Source: Hoplostethus atlanticus
Taxonomy: Eukaryota; Chordata; Actinopteri; Trachichthyiformes; Trachichthyidae
NCBI GenBank assembly: GCA_034670405.1
Contig: JAXDDX010000115.1
Coordinates: forward strand, 341,501-405,500
Length of the DNA: 64,000 nucleotides
Direction: 5' to 3'
Within the stretch, counting starts at the first letter, position 1; every line of letters begins with the position of its first letter. Positions 49,441 to 63,697 of this stretch are shown here, one piece after another. Made by a program: the position numbers and the translations under genes. The notes below the pieces were generated by a model that ran no database searches, was not told the origin of the DNA, and saw nothing but the letters and a program-made list of their open reading frames with translations.

Positions 49441-51548
49441 GCATCGCATAAATGGTAGTAAACAATGCAATCTCATTGCAAATGTGAAAAATAATGGATT
49501 GGAATGTCACTGGAAACAATATTTTAGCAAGCTAGCCCAATATAAATGATCAAACTCAACATTTATCTTAAAACTTGAAAATGACTTATTTCATGAATTA
49601 CATGGAAATGCATATGACCTATGATAGCCAGTAAAACATCTATACTGAAATATAGATTGCATTATAGACGGTTCTGAACATTACCTATTTGCTGACGTTA
49701 GCGCAACACATGACCGCTTAAAATGAAACGCATAAGTTAACGTTACACACGGCAATAACATGAAATGTTGTGAAGTTGTGAACAATTTAGTTAGCTGGTT
49801 AGTAAATTGGCATTTATAACTAAATATTAAGTAGCTACAGGCTGCCTAACATTAGTCAGTAGCTAAATACTGACAGACCAGCTGTAGTCTGTAGCTAGCT
49901 ATGGTCATATGTTAGCAAGCAGTAATATTAGCTAAGCATACCATGCTAGCAAGCACTTCGTAGTGAACTGTTCATATAAGTTAGCTTTGTGGCTTTAAAA
50001 TGTTAGCCAATTTTAGTTTTATTTATTTTAATAGTTAGGCTACTCATCTTGGCTAAGTCCAGTGTTCCACGTTATTTATTTTGTTTCCGTTTTTTTATTG
50101 CTCAACGGCAGAGGCGTTGTTAGGATCTTGAAACATTGGGGGCTTAGCCCAGCCCAGAAATCTTTCGATTTTCACCCGACAATTGCACCATTTTCAAGTT
50201 ATTTCAGAGTAAAATGAATGATGATGAAAGATGTGAGACACTGTGCTCTACCAAAAGGTTCCGGTCAGGTGCATAGGCTGGCTTTCACAAGATGAAATCA
50301 AAATAACCAAAATGAGAGCAATCTGAGTTCTCATTCAACTTCGTTATTAGGGGCCAAGCACCGAAGGTGCAGGTACCTATCAACGCTGTTCAAACTTTGA
50401 AAAATTCAGCATAGTCTGGAAGGAAGATCTGCCACTTAAATTTCTGATGACACTTTTACTTTTTCTGCAATTTAAATTTTTTTGCACTTTTTTTGGCCTC
50501 ATAGGAATGCATTATGCTTTGACAATTGCTTGTGTCTACAAGTACAAGCCACTAGATGGAGACTGTCAAATGTGACCCTGGTTGTCTTTCACAATGTCCA
50601 TAGACCAGAGAGTTTTACAGATGGATGAATGAATAGAAAATACAAAGCTGGATATGAAATATGTCTACATTTTGATTTGATGGAAGTATCCATCCAAATA
50701 ACTATACGTTTAATACTATGTGTAATAGTATGATTTCTATCTATTTCTAGTCCATTTTTCAATCCTATTACTACAGCTGTAAATACTACCACTATTTTTG
50801 TTAATACTTCAACTACTAGCAGTCTCTCTCTGTCTCTCTCTCTCTGTCTCCCCCCTCTCTCTGTCTCTCTCTCAAGCAAGCACACAAATTTTCTTCTAAA
50901 AATGTAACCTTTTCTAGTTATTACAGTTTTTTACAATCGCTAACAAGCGTTTACCTATAATTAAGATACTTTTTCTAAACTCTTAACACAGCAATACACC
51001 TACATCACACAATTAGCCAAATAGTTAATTTTCTGTTCAAAACCAACACCAGTTTCCAAAATGAAAGAATACTTTGTCAATATACACTAATACTACCAAA
51101 ACACTGCAAACATGCCTCAAAATCAAATAATTCTATCAAAACACTAGAACTATTTTTCTTCCAGCAGGGACATTTAGTCAATCATAGCACAATGACTTTC
51201 AAAATACTAACAGTTGATGGCATTACTTTTCATGTTTCAGTTCTACCTGCATACAATAGACAATATGAAATCCATTGTTTTTTATAATTCAGTTTCCTTT
51301 TACTGTAAACCACTCTACATTTTTTGGTTGAGTGTTGAATGTCTGCATTTTTGGCAACATACTATCATAAAGTGAATGAGTCATCTAAGTGACAGAGTTG
51401 CTGCAGTAAAAGCTTTATTAGCAACATGAAATCGCTGCCAGTGATCAACAAAAAATCCAACATACATGGCCTTTGGTTCCAAATGTGTAAAAATGCACAA
51501 ATACAGTAAAAAAGGCACAGAAGGGAAAAAACGCCAAAATGCACAGTT

Positions 51549-51806
51549 CTAATCTATCCGATCTTCAGCATTTGGCCACATGTTCTCGTCCACATCACAT
51601 CTTATGTTGTCTCTCGCTATGCACCTTGGATAGAAACGCTTGCCATGCCTTATCCACCTCTGACAGTCTTCAGCTGAGATGTCTCTGAAGCCGGCATCCA
51701 TCGCATCCAGGAAAGGCGAGTGGGGGGGGGGGGGCCCATCCAACCATTCTTGGATAGGCTGCAAACCAGTTTGTGATTGCATGTGAATGATGGAATGATA
51801 CATTGT
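51549..51806 (-). pseudogene. Tc1/IS630-like (DDE_3) transposase C-terminal fragment
   Basis: The minus strand reads WDNVSFHHSHAITNWFAAYP near 51735..51806, with the second catalytic aspartate of DDE_3 transposases. In another frame it then reads AEDCQRWIRHGKRFYPRCIA and DVDENMWPNAEDR, the C-terminal signature of a large fish Tc1/IS630-like family. The usual YSPFLNPIEEFF segment with the catalytic glutamate is missing between them, so this is a deleted, frameshifted relic. The preceding coding part resumes beyond the hAT insertion at about 60070. Confidence 0.75.
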
Positions 51807-52195
51807 CCCATGCCAGGGCTCGACGCTAACTTTTAAAAGTGGTTGCCAGGCTTGGCAACCAGGCATCAGCTTTTGGTTGCCGAAATGGACAAAATGGTTG
51901 CCATGTATTAAAAGACCTATATTTGGAGCAATGAATATCTTATGTAACTATACCACACATTTTAATAATGAAACAATGAGATAAAGAATGTTTAAAACAT
52001 ATTTATTACATAACTACAATCCTCAAATCCTGGTATAAAGAACCACCAGTAGTGCTAGTTTCAAATTATATTAATTTAACATGTCTGGACTGCAATCCTC
52101 AAATGCTGGTATAAAGAACCACCAGTAGTGCTTGCTTTTGTTATGTTCCTCACAGGTCCACCAAGAATGAGTCCAGCAAATCACTGTTTGCTTGT

Positions 52196-52444
52196 TCATC
52201 CGTTCTCTCCCTTTTCAAAATTTGGTTTCCTTGATCTTTGTGCAGATCTCCACCACAGATCCAGTGGCAACTCAGCGTTGAAGGCTTGGAGTGTAGGTCC
52301 CTCCAGTGACACCAACATCAGCCTGTCCATCATCTCCACTTTCAAAGATGACCTCCAATCTCTCTTGATTCTGCTCAGACAGCTGAATCCCCTCTCACAT
52401 ACAGCTGATGACACTGGGAGAGCCAGCACCACATCATGCAGCAT
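52196..52444 (-). pseudogene. hAT transposase C-terminal dimerisation domain
   Basis: Minus strand, 82 residues with LPVSSAVCERGFSCLSRIKR and DRLMLVSLEGPTLQAF, the hAT C-terminal (hAT_C) signature. It is the continuation of the transposase at 57877..59825, separated from it by the 5.4-kb Sola-like insertion. A few codons before it (ELSPVYVMEATRKGLH) are also open. The linker between the two halves is shorter than in relatives, suggesting a deletion before or at insertion. Confidence 0.85.
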
Positions 52445-52601
52445 TAGAATGTGTGCAAACCTTTTCTGGTGGCCTCCATAACATACACTGGAGATAGCTC
52501 ACCATTTTGCATTGCGTCACCTTCTTAAACTAATGGCCTAAGTCATATTTTAAAGTTTTTCCAAAAACAGAAAGAACTGAACCAAATATAGAATATATGA
52601 T

Positions 52602-52801
52602 TGTGGCAGGGTGCCACATAACCGGGGTCCTTGACAGACAGAGACATAGGCAGGGGAGAGTTAATGGGCCCGCAGGGCCGTTTTATTGTCCACACAATAC
52701 CGGCAACAATACCAACGGCCCGGGTTGACGGCAGCGCGCCGTCGGCGCCGTCTCCCTGGATCCAATTAAGCCTCCCCCCACCCTCCCTCCAGTCCGCCAC
52801 A
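52602..52801 (-). repeat. 3' LTR of the TRIM-like element
   Basis: 200 bp, sharing both ends with the 570-bp LTR. A GGTGGGGGTA tract on the minus strand abuts it as the likely polypurine tract. Confidence 0.85.
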
Positions 52802-53044
52802 TACCCCCACCGCCAAACTGAGGCTGGGGAGCCGTCCGGCCGAAGCCAACTCCCCCCCTCCCTCCCCCCCCATTTGAGAGCGAGGAAGAAGGCGATAAGG
52901 TCCCGCCCGGAACGGCTCGGAGTCGGTGGGGCCAGGTGATGCTGCGAGGTGGTGAGGGAGGCGCCTTGCCATCACCGTCCGTCCCCTGGCCGCTGGTGTC
53001 GCCACGACGGCACGGCGATGGCGCTGTTCTCCCGTCTCTGCCTG

Positions 53045-53066
53045 TCGATTCCCGGTCAGGGAACCA
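53045..53066 (-). other. primer-binding site, tRNA-Glu type
   Basis: The plus strand (TCGATTCCCGGTCAGGG onward to ACCA) equals the last 19 bases plus CCA of vertebrate tRNA-Glu, 22 nt without mismatch, two bases from the LTR edge. The match length makes chance very unlikely. Confidence 0.9.
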
Positions 53067-53068
53067 AA

Positions 53069-53638
53069 TGTGGCAAGGTGCCACATAACCGGGGTCCTTG
53101 ACAGACAGAGACATAGGCAGGGGAGAGTTAGTTGGCCAGCAGGGCCGTTTTATTGTCCACACAATACCGGCAACAATACCAACGGCCCGGGTTGACGGCA
53201 GCGCGCCGTCGGCGCCGTCTCCCTCCGCCGGCGCCCTCCTTCGGTCCCGGTGGGCCAGCCGCGGAGCCCCAAGGCTGCCCCAGCCTGCCAGGCTTCCAGG
53301 GGCATCCTGCCCCAACCCCGACTGGTCAGCCCTTGCAGGTGGCTCCCGACTGCGTCCTCCGCGGACCTCCGCCGGACGCCGCGGCAGGAGACGGCCCGCA
53401 CCCGCTCCGTCGCTCCCGCTGGCGCTGGCCCCCGTCTCTCCGCATCCACGCGCCAGCCTCTCACACTGGCGCGTCCCCTCCCCACACTCACATTCACACA
53501 CACGTTAAAAAGGCCCCAGCTGCAATCAGTCCCAAATGGCTGCAGCTGGAACCGGATCCAGGAAAGAAGCAGTCCACTAACTCACCTCTCTCCTGGATCC
53601 AATTAAGCCTCCCCCCACCCTCCCTCCAGTCCGCCACA
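53069..53638 (-). repeat. 5' LTR of the TRIM-like element
   Basis: 570 bp, TG...CA ends, GC-rich. Its outer parts match the other LTR almost base for base. Confidence 0.88.
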
Positions 53639-54167
53639 ATGATATTTATTAATCATTTCACACAATGACAATATATGACTATTGACATACAAATAACACT
53701 GTCTGTCAATTATGTAACATAAGAGGATTAGATTACTTAGGCCAATTTACGAACATGCCGTTGTGACTTAGGCAATTTTAAACCTGACTTAGGCCTAATT
53801 ACTTCTGGAGTAAGTGACTTAGGCAAAACAGTGCACTTCTTTTATTCCCACTACTGTGACAGACCATGGGGAAGGGTCAGCCACAAACAGTTTAAAATGC
53901 TAGCGGAGCACACAGAGACTCAGGAGACAGAGGGCAGTTTGGCCGTGGATGGCCCTTTAATTCAATAAAGCAAACTCAAAAGTTACAACTTAAATCACTC
54001 TTCCTAAATCAAACAAATGGCAGGTAAATCAAACGCTGAGGAGGCATGTGCCTCTCCTCACTTCTCCCTCCAGCTCTTCTTTGCTGGGTTTTTAATTGTA
54101 GCTAACCCATTTCCACTTAAAACAATTTCTCCCCTGAATCTTCATTCTCAGTCATCTTGATTGATGC

Positions 54168-55130
54168 CTAATCATGTGGCAAATTGTCAAAGAACTGATG
54201 ACACTCGACGGGCATGACATGTTTCATGGACTGAAGGTCCTGGAACTTCCTCTCCTTGATTGGCAGAGCGCGTGGAAGCATTCTAATCCATGCCATCGGC
54301 TTATTTGGCACCTGTAACCTCTGTGGCAGTGCTTCCCACACAGAGTTCTCCGAGAAGGATAGCTTGTAATGGACCTTGCCATCACTGCTAAACTGAAGAG
54401 CCCGCAAATCATGTACAGTCGGATCTCCAGCTTTTTTGCCTGGTCTGATGCTCAAGAAGTAAGAGCCATTCAATTTCAGGAATTCATCATGCTTGACCAC
54501 CTTCACATGGTAGGGTGATGGTCTGATTCTTGCAGTCTGGAGTATGATCATGTAGTCTCTCGGGGTGATGATATCCGTTATCATTTTGCGTTCAATGGTA
54601 CTATGCATGCTGTCACACTCCATTTGTGTGTGACCTGCAACAAGGTACTTCTGTGTTATTAGTACCCCATATTTCCTGGCAAGCTCGGAAAATGCATTCG
54701 CCACATTTGCATTGCGGTTCTGATAACCACAACCATCGCTCCACACTACTATCTCCTTGATTTCTGGATTGTCTTTGATCACACCTTCAAAATGGCGATA
54801 TTGAAGGTGTGCGAATACCTCGCTACTGAGGTCGCCCTCCGACTCTTCCCAAATATAGCAGTACCCTTCCTTTTGATTTCAAGTCGAAGAGGGTAAAGTT
54901 ATGGACCTGCAGTTTCGTTTTGTAATACAGGCAGCTGGCTTGGGTTTTTGGACACAGCAGCACGGCTTGCAAGTCCATTGTCCAAACGGACTTCTCATTG
55001 TTCGCAGAATCCTTGTCGCAGGATTTCTCTTGCCTCGCTTCATCTTTCTGGTTCACATGTGCATCATATTCAGCCTTACTGATATTCCCATTGTTAAAAA
55101 GGCCAACCTTTTCCCATTCTACCTTTTCAT
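54168..55130 (-). CDS. Sola-like transposase, catalytic exon
   Basis: It follows an intron-like gap of about 0.8 kb after the N-terminal exon, with an acceptor-like AAAAG before VGLFNNGN near 55110. The first piece (to 54823) reads VGLFNNGNISKAEYDAHVNQ and VWTMDLQAVLLCPK, the likely first catalytic aspartate. The second piece (54782..54168, 204 residues) has VVWSDGCGYQNRN (D16), then GHTQMECDSMHSTIERK (D57, E64), giving a D-D-D/E set. Between the pieces the frame is interrupted near 54800 (RVGGRPQ end against a family-like QYRHFEG). The C-terminus is intact. This is the best preserved part of the element. Confidence 0.78.
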
Positions 55131-55929
55131 TTACGTTTATCAGTTTCCTATTGGTTATCACAACTGTCAGTCAACTACCATGGTTGTCCAATCACATACA
55201 TAATACACCTAGCAGTTTTGTCCCCGCCCACTGCCGTAACTTCTCATCCAGATTACGGAAAAATTACCGATGACGGAGACGTTATTCGTTCGGGTGCCGG
55301 TAATATCCCAAAGTGTTGTGCGTGCATAAAAACCGTGAGTGTTCAATTCTTGTCATCTTTGTGTAACGTGATTGCAGCTGTATGTTGTGTAAAGTGGAGT
55401 GTTTGTTCACTACTACTGCCTAGTTCATCCCTGTGACGTTACTGTAGCATGTCACACTGTTTACAATATTGACACAGCGTGGAAGCTTCTAAACTTTTGC
55501 ACTGCAACGCATCCACGCATGCGCAGTTGATATTTGATTTTAGGGAGATTGAGATTACTTAATTTGTATGTTCTCTTTGTGTTAACAGTGCCTTCGCTTA
55601 GATATGCATATAGGGGTGAAGCTGTAATTATGTGCATATTCATGTACAGGTGTAGGTATGCGTTTATATGTGCGTATACAATATATGCATATTCAACAAT
55701 GTTTATTATTTTGTTTCAGAACCACACAGTGTTGCACTTTGGAACATCCTAGTGGATGTAATGTATGTGGTGAAGAAGTTTGAATATAAATTTCTGAACT
55801 TCAACTCCGTCTCTCTGTCTCTTACTGGACATCCGGCAGCGTGTTTGAATCCTGTAATCAGCTATAGTTATAAATAACGGGTGAGGGCTACATCAGCTAA
55901 CCGTTCAGACGGGTGAGAGCTTCCAAAAG

Positions 55930-57076
55930 CTAACCGTATTTTTCACCCATGCTTGAATGAAACACAAACATCACACTGATCTTTTCGCGGAATGAATACG
56001 GAATACTTTCCTTCATGGAACACGTGTGAAATGTTGTATCCCAACGGCCCTCACTCCAGCAGTTGCAGCTGCCTGTTGATATTCCCGATGTAGTTGGGAG
56101 ATGGTTGTGCCTGGGTGAAGGAACTTCTTGTCTTTGTAGGTCGCTGTGCTTCTGCAGTAGTGCGAATCAACAGTGGGCAGATCCTTCAACCAGTCCTTAA
56201 GGAAATCCGTGACGGCAGTTTCCAGCTTTGCATTCTTGCCACTCTTAGGTCCAGATGTAGTTGGCGCGTTGCCGCTTGTTCGTCATGGTCGATGGTGTCT
56301 TTGTTCAGCCAGTGTGTAATGGTTCTTTCAGGGAGACCAAGTGTAGAAGAAAAAAGTGCCTTGCACACTTTAAGACTCGTTCCATCCTGAAGTTTCAGTT
56401 GGTAGGAAAATGATGAATTGCGCCTGGATCCCTCAGCAACTTTCTTTTGCTTTATGGCAACCTTTGTGACGTATATCCGATGTTCTTCCCAGGTGTCCAT
56501 TGACCAAAATTTCTGAAATATCCACTGCCTCTGCTCTTCTCTAATGGATTGGCAGTCTCGAGTCGTGACTCGTTGACAGAACTTCGAATTGCAGGGAGGA
56601 CCCATAGCCTTCGTAGCTATTTCGTTGCCACCTTTGGCCTTGTATGCCGTTCCTTTGAGACGTTTCTCCTTGGATTCATTTTGCTTCCATGTTTCTGGGC
56701 TGAGGTATTTATGTCGTTTCCTTTTGACCGTATTGTTTTCATCAACATCCTCATCCTCTAGATGAGGACCATGCTGTTCTGGAGTTGCTGCCAGGCTGTC
56801 TTCATTTTCAGGGACAGAGGACTCATCAGAGGATGGCTTATAGTCTGGATCTATGATATCATCATCATCTGTGTCTTCATGGTGTGAACGCGTCTGCTTG
56901 GCATCTTCAGCAACACTCTTTTCTTCAATGGGAGTGTTTAAGGTATTGTCTGCTCCATCTGAAACAGGGTCTTGGCCTGGTACATGCTGCTCCACCTCTT
57001 TAACGACGGTCTCATTGTCATTTTCATTGGATGACGCCTGATCGGTGTCGGAATAGTCAAGTGCATCTCCTACCAA
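55930..57076 (-). CDS. Sola-like transposase, N-terminal exon
   Basis: From M at 57076 the frame has an acidic leader (residues 1..110), a basic patch (KRKRHK, about 118..123), then a cysteine cluster MGPPCNSKFCQRV...C (C162, C167, C175), EEQRQWIFQKFWSM and KVCKALFSSTLGLPERTI, a helix-turn-helix-like segment. The open frame stops at 56186. In another frame the next stretch reads WLKDLPTVDSHYC and YSVFIPRKDQCDVCVSFKHG, family sequence that continues to about 55930, where a G|GTGAAA donor-like site follows. A frameshift near 56200 and another near 56020 are needed to explain this, so the copy is probably inactive. Function: DNA binding for transposition in the nucleus. Confidence 0.72.
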
Positions 57077-57876
57077 AAAGGAGTAGGCGTACGGTCACAA
57101 ATGTGTGATCATTCTGAAAAACATTTTTGTAATTGCCTTGTGGTCACTTGTATTAATACATTATAGCTATTTTGATGAATATTCTTTGGCCAAATTCAAT
57201 TCAAAACTATTCAATCTTTCCTAATTAGATGGAAATGTAATGTGGAAAAAAGGAGACAATAAGTGTAGATGAAATATTGTTTGAAGAGACAAAATATTAA
57301 GAATTGAAGCCGACAAACGCAAAAGTTACTTTTCCTAGTAGCTAATTACTTTTCATAATTATGCAGTAACTGTTACTTTTGAAAGATTAGATTAGATTAG
57401 TCTTTATTGTCCCAGAGGGAAATTTGTTCATGCTTCATGGAGCTACAGTAGCTATTTCATGTCTGTAACCCACTGGGAGGCTTCATAATTAAACTATAAC
57501 TTGTGAAAGTAAAAGACTAAATAACTACACAACATTTATAGCCTAGCCTATATTATGGTAAACATTATCACTTACCAATAGGGGACGAGCCCTGAACCAT
57601 GGAAATAACTTCATTTCTCTGGTAGTTTTTCTTTCTTCTGGAAGCAGCCGCCATCTTGTAAAGCTTGTAAAATTGCCTAAGTCACAAGACAATGTGACTT
57701 AAGCCATTTTTTTTTTTTTTTTTAATTGCCTAAGTCACACTCTGACATAGGCCATTATACTACCAGGGTAGGAACAGCATGATCTTTTCAATAAGGATGT
57801 AGGCAATTTTACCAGAGGTGGCCAGCATCATGAAGAGATAATTTAGGCAAAAAAAACATTTTCCTCAAAATATGAC

Positions 57877-59825
<1,949 letters not shown>

Positions 59826-60555
59826 AACGGCTGAAATGTCATGTTGCGCATGAACGTACTGTTAGTGCAGTAGTACCTTTACGGAGGCAACCAAATAAAA
59901 TGTTGACTTATTGAAATTAGATTTTCCAGTTTTGTAGGTTTTTATTTATTATTTATTAAAAAATACTGAACAGGTGGTTGCCAAAGGTGGCAACCAGAGG
60001 CCACAAAACGGTTGCCAATTGACTCAATCTGGTTGCCAAGGGCAACCGTTACTGTCGAGCCCTGCATGCAATCACAAATGTCCTCATGTTTCCTCCCACC
60101 TGTTCCCTTTCTGCTTCTGGCACCAGTTGTTGGAGGTCTATTTTACACAACTTACATAAATCAGTTATTTCTCAATGTTTCAATGATCTGTTCATTCAAA
60201 AATGCTTGTCAGCTGTTTCAATATAGCTTTTGAGCTGCTGTTGTTGCAGACATAGAGGCTTTATACTATATTTAAGGTTTTGAACATTAGGTTTTCATTT
60301 CTGGCATGCTGTGTGCAAGCATTTTGTAAATAAGACAAGAAAGATCCATCATTTTGGTATTGGGAAAGCTTGTATGTAAAGAAAATTTAAGCATTTACGA
60401 AATGTGTTAATTGACTGCATATTCTGTGAAAACAACATGAATTGTGTTAATGGTACGGTCCACAACCGATGGATGTTGTGCTAATTGTGTGTAGAGTTTT
60501 GAAAATGTGACTACAGATTGGACAAAAGGATGTTAGTGATTGTTTAAAAAAAAAC

Positions 60556-62174
60556 AAAAAAAAAAAACTTTATTATTATACTTTCTGCCATGTGAGTCTA
60601 TGGCAGCCCATAGCACCCCTTGGTGAATTTTGATGAAATTTGGCACATTGATAGGACAGTCCAAAGTATCCAGGCATCAAATTTGGGGTCAATCCATCCA
60701 TCTCTGTGTGTTACCACTACTATGAAATTTGAAGCAGTGGATAAGGAGGAATACGAGAGTATGAAAAAAAACATTTTAATCAAACAAAACTAAAAAGCAA
60801 AAATCAACTGGAATAACAATAGTTACTCAATAGAGAAAACAGGTTATTGACCACCACTGACCGCCGGTGGTGACCTCAAGGCAAAAACTGAATGCTCTTA
60901 CTAACCAGCTCTTACTTACTAATCTGCTTTTTTGATCAGTAAGATAAATAAACTGGCATACTGTATATATGCCACAGTATGGTTATTCAGTCTATATGCA
61001 GGTCTAATTTCTAGGATGTAATTTAAACTAGGCTATACATTTACTCACATTGAACATGTAAACCGACCTTCTGCATGTCAAAGATCAATTATAATCACCA
61101 TTAAACAGTATGAACATCTTTAACAGATATTGCGAATGATTGTTAAAGCATCTAAACCATATGCCATGTGAAGTTATTTACAAAATTGATAAATGATGGT
61201 TCTGCAGGATTATACAAATACAAGTAAGTTAGATATACAGGAGATACACCATGATGTGTTATGTTATATGAATAAAGTCCAAGAAAATGTAGGCTATTGA
61301 AACGTACCAAAAATGCACATAGTGGGTAATTTTGGCCATCATGGAACAGCTGTATTGTAGCTGATATTGTGTGTTCCTCTGAACTGCAGGTGTGCTACTA
61401 CTCCCAGGTCTCAAGTAGGATGATATAGTCAACAAAAAGCTGAATAGTTGCACTCTGTAGTGGTCTCTGGTGTATAGCTGGGGCTCTTATGTCGGCTCCT
61501 GTAATGAAGTAAGGACCAAAAAAATAACATTCATACGAAAAAAAACACTTCACATTTCTTCGAACCAATACTCATATAATGAAATTGCAGATATATACTG
61601 TTGTGTCCTTTTTAGAAAGTCTTCTATCTTTTTAGATATCCTTGTGTCACTTCATTGAACCAAATTTGGTGATATCAACGACAATGAAATGTGGAGTTTC
61701 ATCCCAATCACACAATTTCCAGTCTCGATGTAGTATAACTCTCCAGCTGGTGTCTTAAAACGCTGTGAGACCGTGACTTTTTTGAGGGGGGGGTGCACAG
61801 TGGATTACCTTGTGCTCTAATCCCAACCCAAAGGTTTTTTGGGTTATTTGAAAAGACAACTTTACAGAGTAGGAATAAAACTGGACAAGTTGCTAATATA
61901 AATACATATACATGAAGATAAACAAACAAATAAATAAATACCCCTGTTTCCAGCAATCTCAACATAGGTATAACACGCATTATTATTATTATTATTATTA
62001 TTATTATAATAATAATAAATGCTTAATCAAAGACTACCTAATAGAAGACAGAAGACAGTCTTGTGCAAGTCACCATAGTAATTCTTGCTGTCAAATGTCA
62101 AAAATGCTACAGTTACATGATTTCGCAGCAGAGTTGGAATTGTGGCATAAAGGGATAGACCTCTTTTTCTAATG
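60556..62174. other. no gene seen; possible older repeat flank at left
   Basis: 60565..60720 (TGCCATGTGAGTCTATGGCA onward) resembles a widespread fish repeat that usually accompanies the GGGGCCAAGCACCGAAGGTG motif, which lies on the other side of the nest at 50351. The rest is AT-rich with no motif; an (ATT)n tract is at 61979..62018. Confidence 0.5.
61979..62018. repeat. (ATT)n/(AAT)n palindromic microsatellite
   Basis: A run of ATT units switches to AAT units, so the two halves are complementary. Confidence 0.92.
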
Positions 62175-62512
62175 GCATAGTACGGGGGTGGCGAACCTGT
62201 GGCTCGCGAGCCGCATGCGGCTCTTTGCCGGCTGATGTGCGGCTCGGCTGCAGCTCGAGTGCTCACTGATTTTTCTCTTGGTGTACAGAATTTTCATATT
62301 GTAAAATAAACATCTAAAATGCATATGCATATTTGGCAATACAGACAAAAAGCTGCCCGTTTTTAATGTAATATTTATATATTTTTTTGTCATCACGCGA
62401 TCATGCGAGATGTCTTGCAAGTAACGTTAACGTTCCAAACATGAAACATTCTAATCTGCGCAGTCTCAGAGGGTTACTAGCCAGACTAGCAGTAGCTACT
62501 GACAGAATCGCC

Positions 62513-63600
62513 ATGGATTTAGGAAAGCGTAAAGCTAAACGAAAATATGAAGATGAACACCGGACGTTCTTGCCTGAATGGGAGGAATTATATTTTTTTG
62601 TGGATCTAAATGGAAAACCCCTCTGCTTAATATGCCAGACGTCACTGTCGCATTTTAAAGCCTCAAACTTGGAGCGCCATTTCTCCACACACCATGCTAA
62701 CATAGCGCAGGAGTTTCCCAAAGGCACAGAGCTACGCAAGCACAAGGTAAATACTTTTAAACGTCAGTCAGAGAAACAGACTCAGCTTTTTCGAAAATTT
62801 ACGAAGCACTCTGAAACGGTCACGTTGGCATCGTATCAGGTGGCATGGAATATTGCTTGAGCAAAAAAGTCATAGTGAGGGAGAGTTTGTGAAGTCTTGC
62901 ATAGGTGATGTCGTTGCTATCCTCAACCCTGACAATGACGGTTTAAAGCGGTCTGTGTCAGATCTGCAAGGGAAGTTAAAATTGCTGCCTGACCTGGTGC
63001 ATAGCATTTTTTCTTTTGTCAACAAGCTCAAACTCTTCCAGACTCATCTTCAAAAGAGAGTTCATGCATTTTCCCTCACTCGTCAAGGCGTGTGGAGAAG
63101 CAGCTGAGGTCACAGAAGAGAGAGCGGCATACTATGCAACACTGATTGAAAAGCTGCAGCAGAATTTTGAGGATAGGTTCTGCAACCTGAAGCAAAAACG
63201 ACCACAGATCACATTCCTCATCAGCCCTTTCACTACAGAGTCAGACTGTTTGAAAGCCCCTTTAGTGGCAGATGAAGCAGCATCTCAGATGGAGATGATC
63301 GAACTCTCTGAGGATGACAGACTTAAGTGTGTTTTGCGGGAGGGAACCATTGAGTTTTGGAGAAATGTGCCCACAGACAGATATCCCAATGTCAAACAGG
63401 CTGCACTCAAGCTTATGTCAATGTTTGGATCAACCTATGTCTGTGAATCAGTTTTTTCTACATTGAAACATGTCAAATCAAAACATCGCTCTGTTCTCAC
63501 GGACACACATGTGAAAGAGTTGCTTCGAGTGGCCACAACGGAATACACGCCAGACCTGAAAACGATTGTGGAAAAGAAAGACTGCCAGGTGTCACACTGA
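62513..63600 (+). pseudogene. hAT transposase with central deletion
   Basis: The first part starts MDLGKRKAKRKYEDEHRTFL and has a BED-type finger (C38, C41, H56, H60) of the GTF2IRD2-like class; the open frame ends at 62860 after VAWNIA. In the next frame AKKSHSEGEFVKSC continues the family sequence to about 62955. It then jumps directly to late sequence (KLKLFQTHLQKR, RAAYYATLIEKLQQNFEDRF) and ends with the hAT dimerisation motif STYVCESVFSTLKHVKSKHR and LLRVATTEYTPDLKTI at 63600. At least two frame changes and loss of the DDE region make it non-functional. Confidence 0.88.
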
Positions 63601-63675
63601 GTAAATTAAGGTAAGAAAATAGCAATAGAAACTGTTAGTTAGGCTCTTTATGAAGTCACTAGGCCCGTGAGTCAC

Positions 63676-63697
63676 TGTTGTTGTTGTTGTTGTTGTT
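63676..63697. repeat. (GTT)n microsatellite
   Basis: About seven GTT units inside the right subterminal region of the hAT derivative. Confidence 0.9.

Larger units (their letters stand above)
46441..50923. other. unassigned stretch with a foldback and transposon ends
   Basis: No gene. Near 46662 TTAAAGGGATAGTTCAGATT looks like the start of a TTAA-inserting MITE, and a perfect 12-bp stem (TTACCTCAGGCA) lies just inside at 46710..46741. A foldback is at 47053..47341, a hAT-like terminus with CTCTTATCGGTTCTTTT at about 48690..48760, and a hAT N-terminal scrap at 49104..49440. GGGGCCAAGCACCGAAGGTG at about 50351 is a widespread fish repeat motif. Confidence 0.5.
52602..53638 (-). mobile_element. 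very short LTR retroelement (TRIM-like), fourth level of the nest
   Basis: Two LTRs (52602..52801 and 53069..53638) starting TGTGGC and ending GCCACA bracket only about 267 bp of internal DNA. Both sides carry the 5-bp duplication ATGAT (52597..52601 and 53639..53643). On the minus strand a perfect primer site for tRNA-Glu follows the 5' LTR, and a G-rich tract precedes the 3' LTR. The LTRs are nearly identical where they overlap but differ in length. The interior is far too short for gag-pol, so this is a non-autonomous fossil. It is strikingly GC-rich against its surroundings. Confidence 0.9.

Noticed and set aside
52683-53668. Open frames of 100 to 270 codons in the GC-rich block
   Set aside because: High GC content removes stop codons on both strands; the frames cross LTR boundaries and have no motif.
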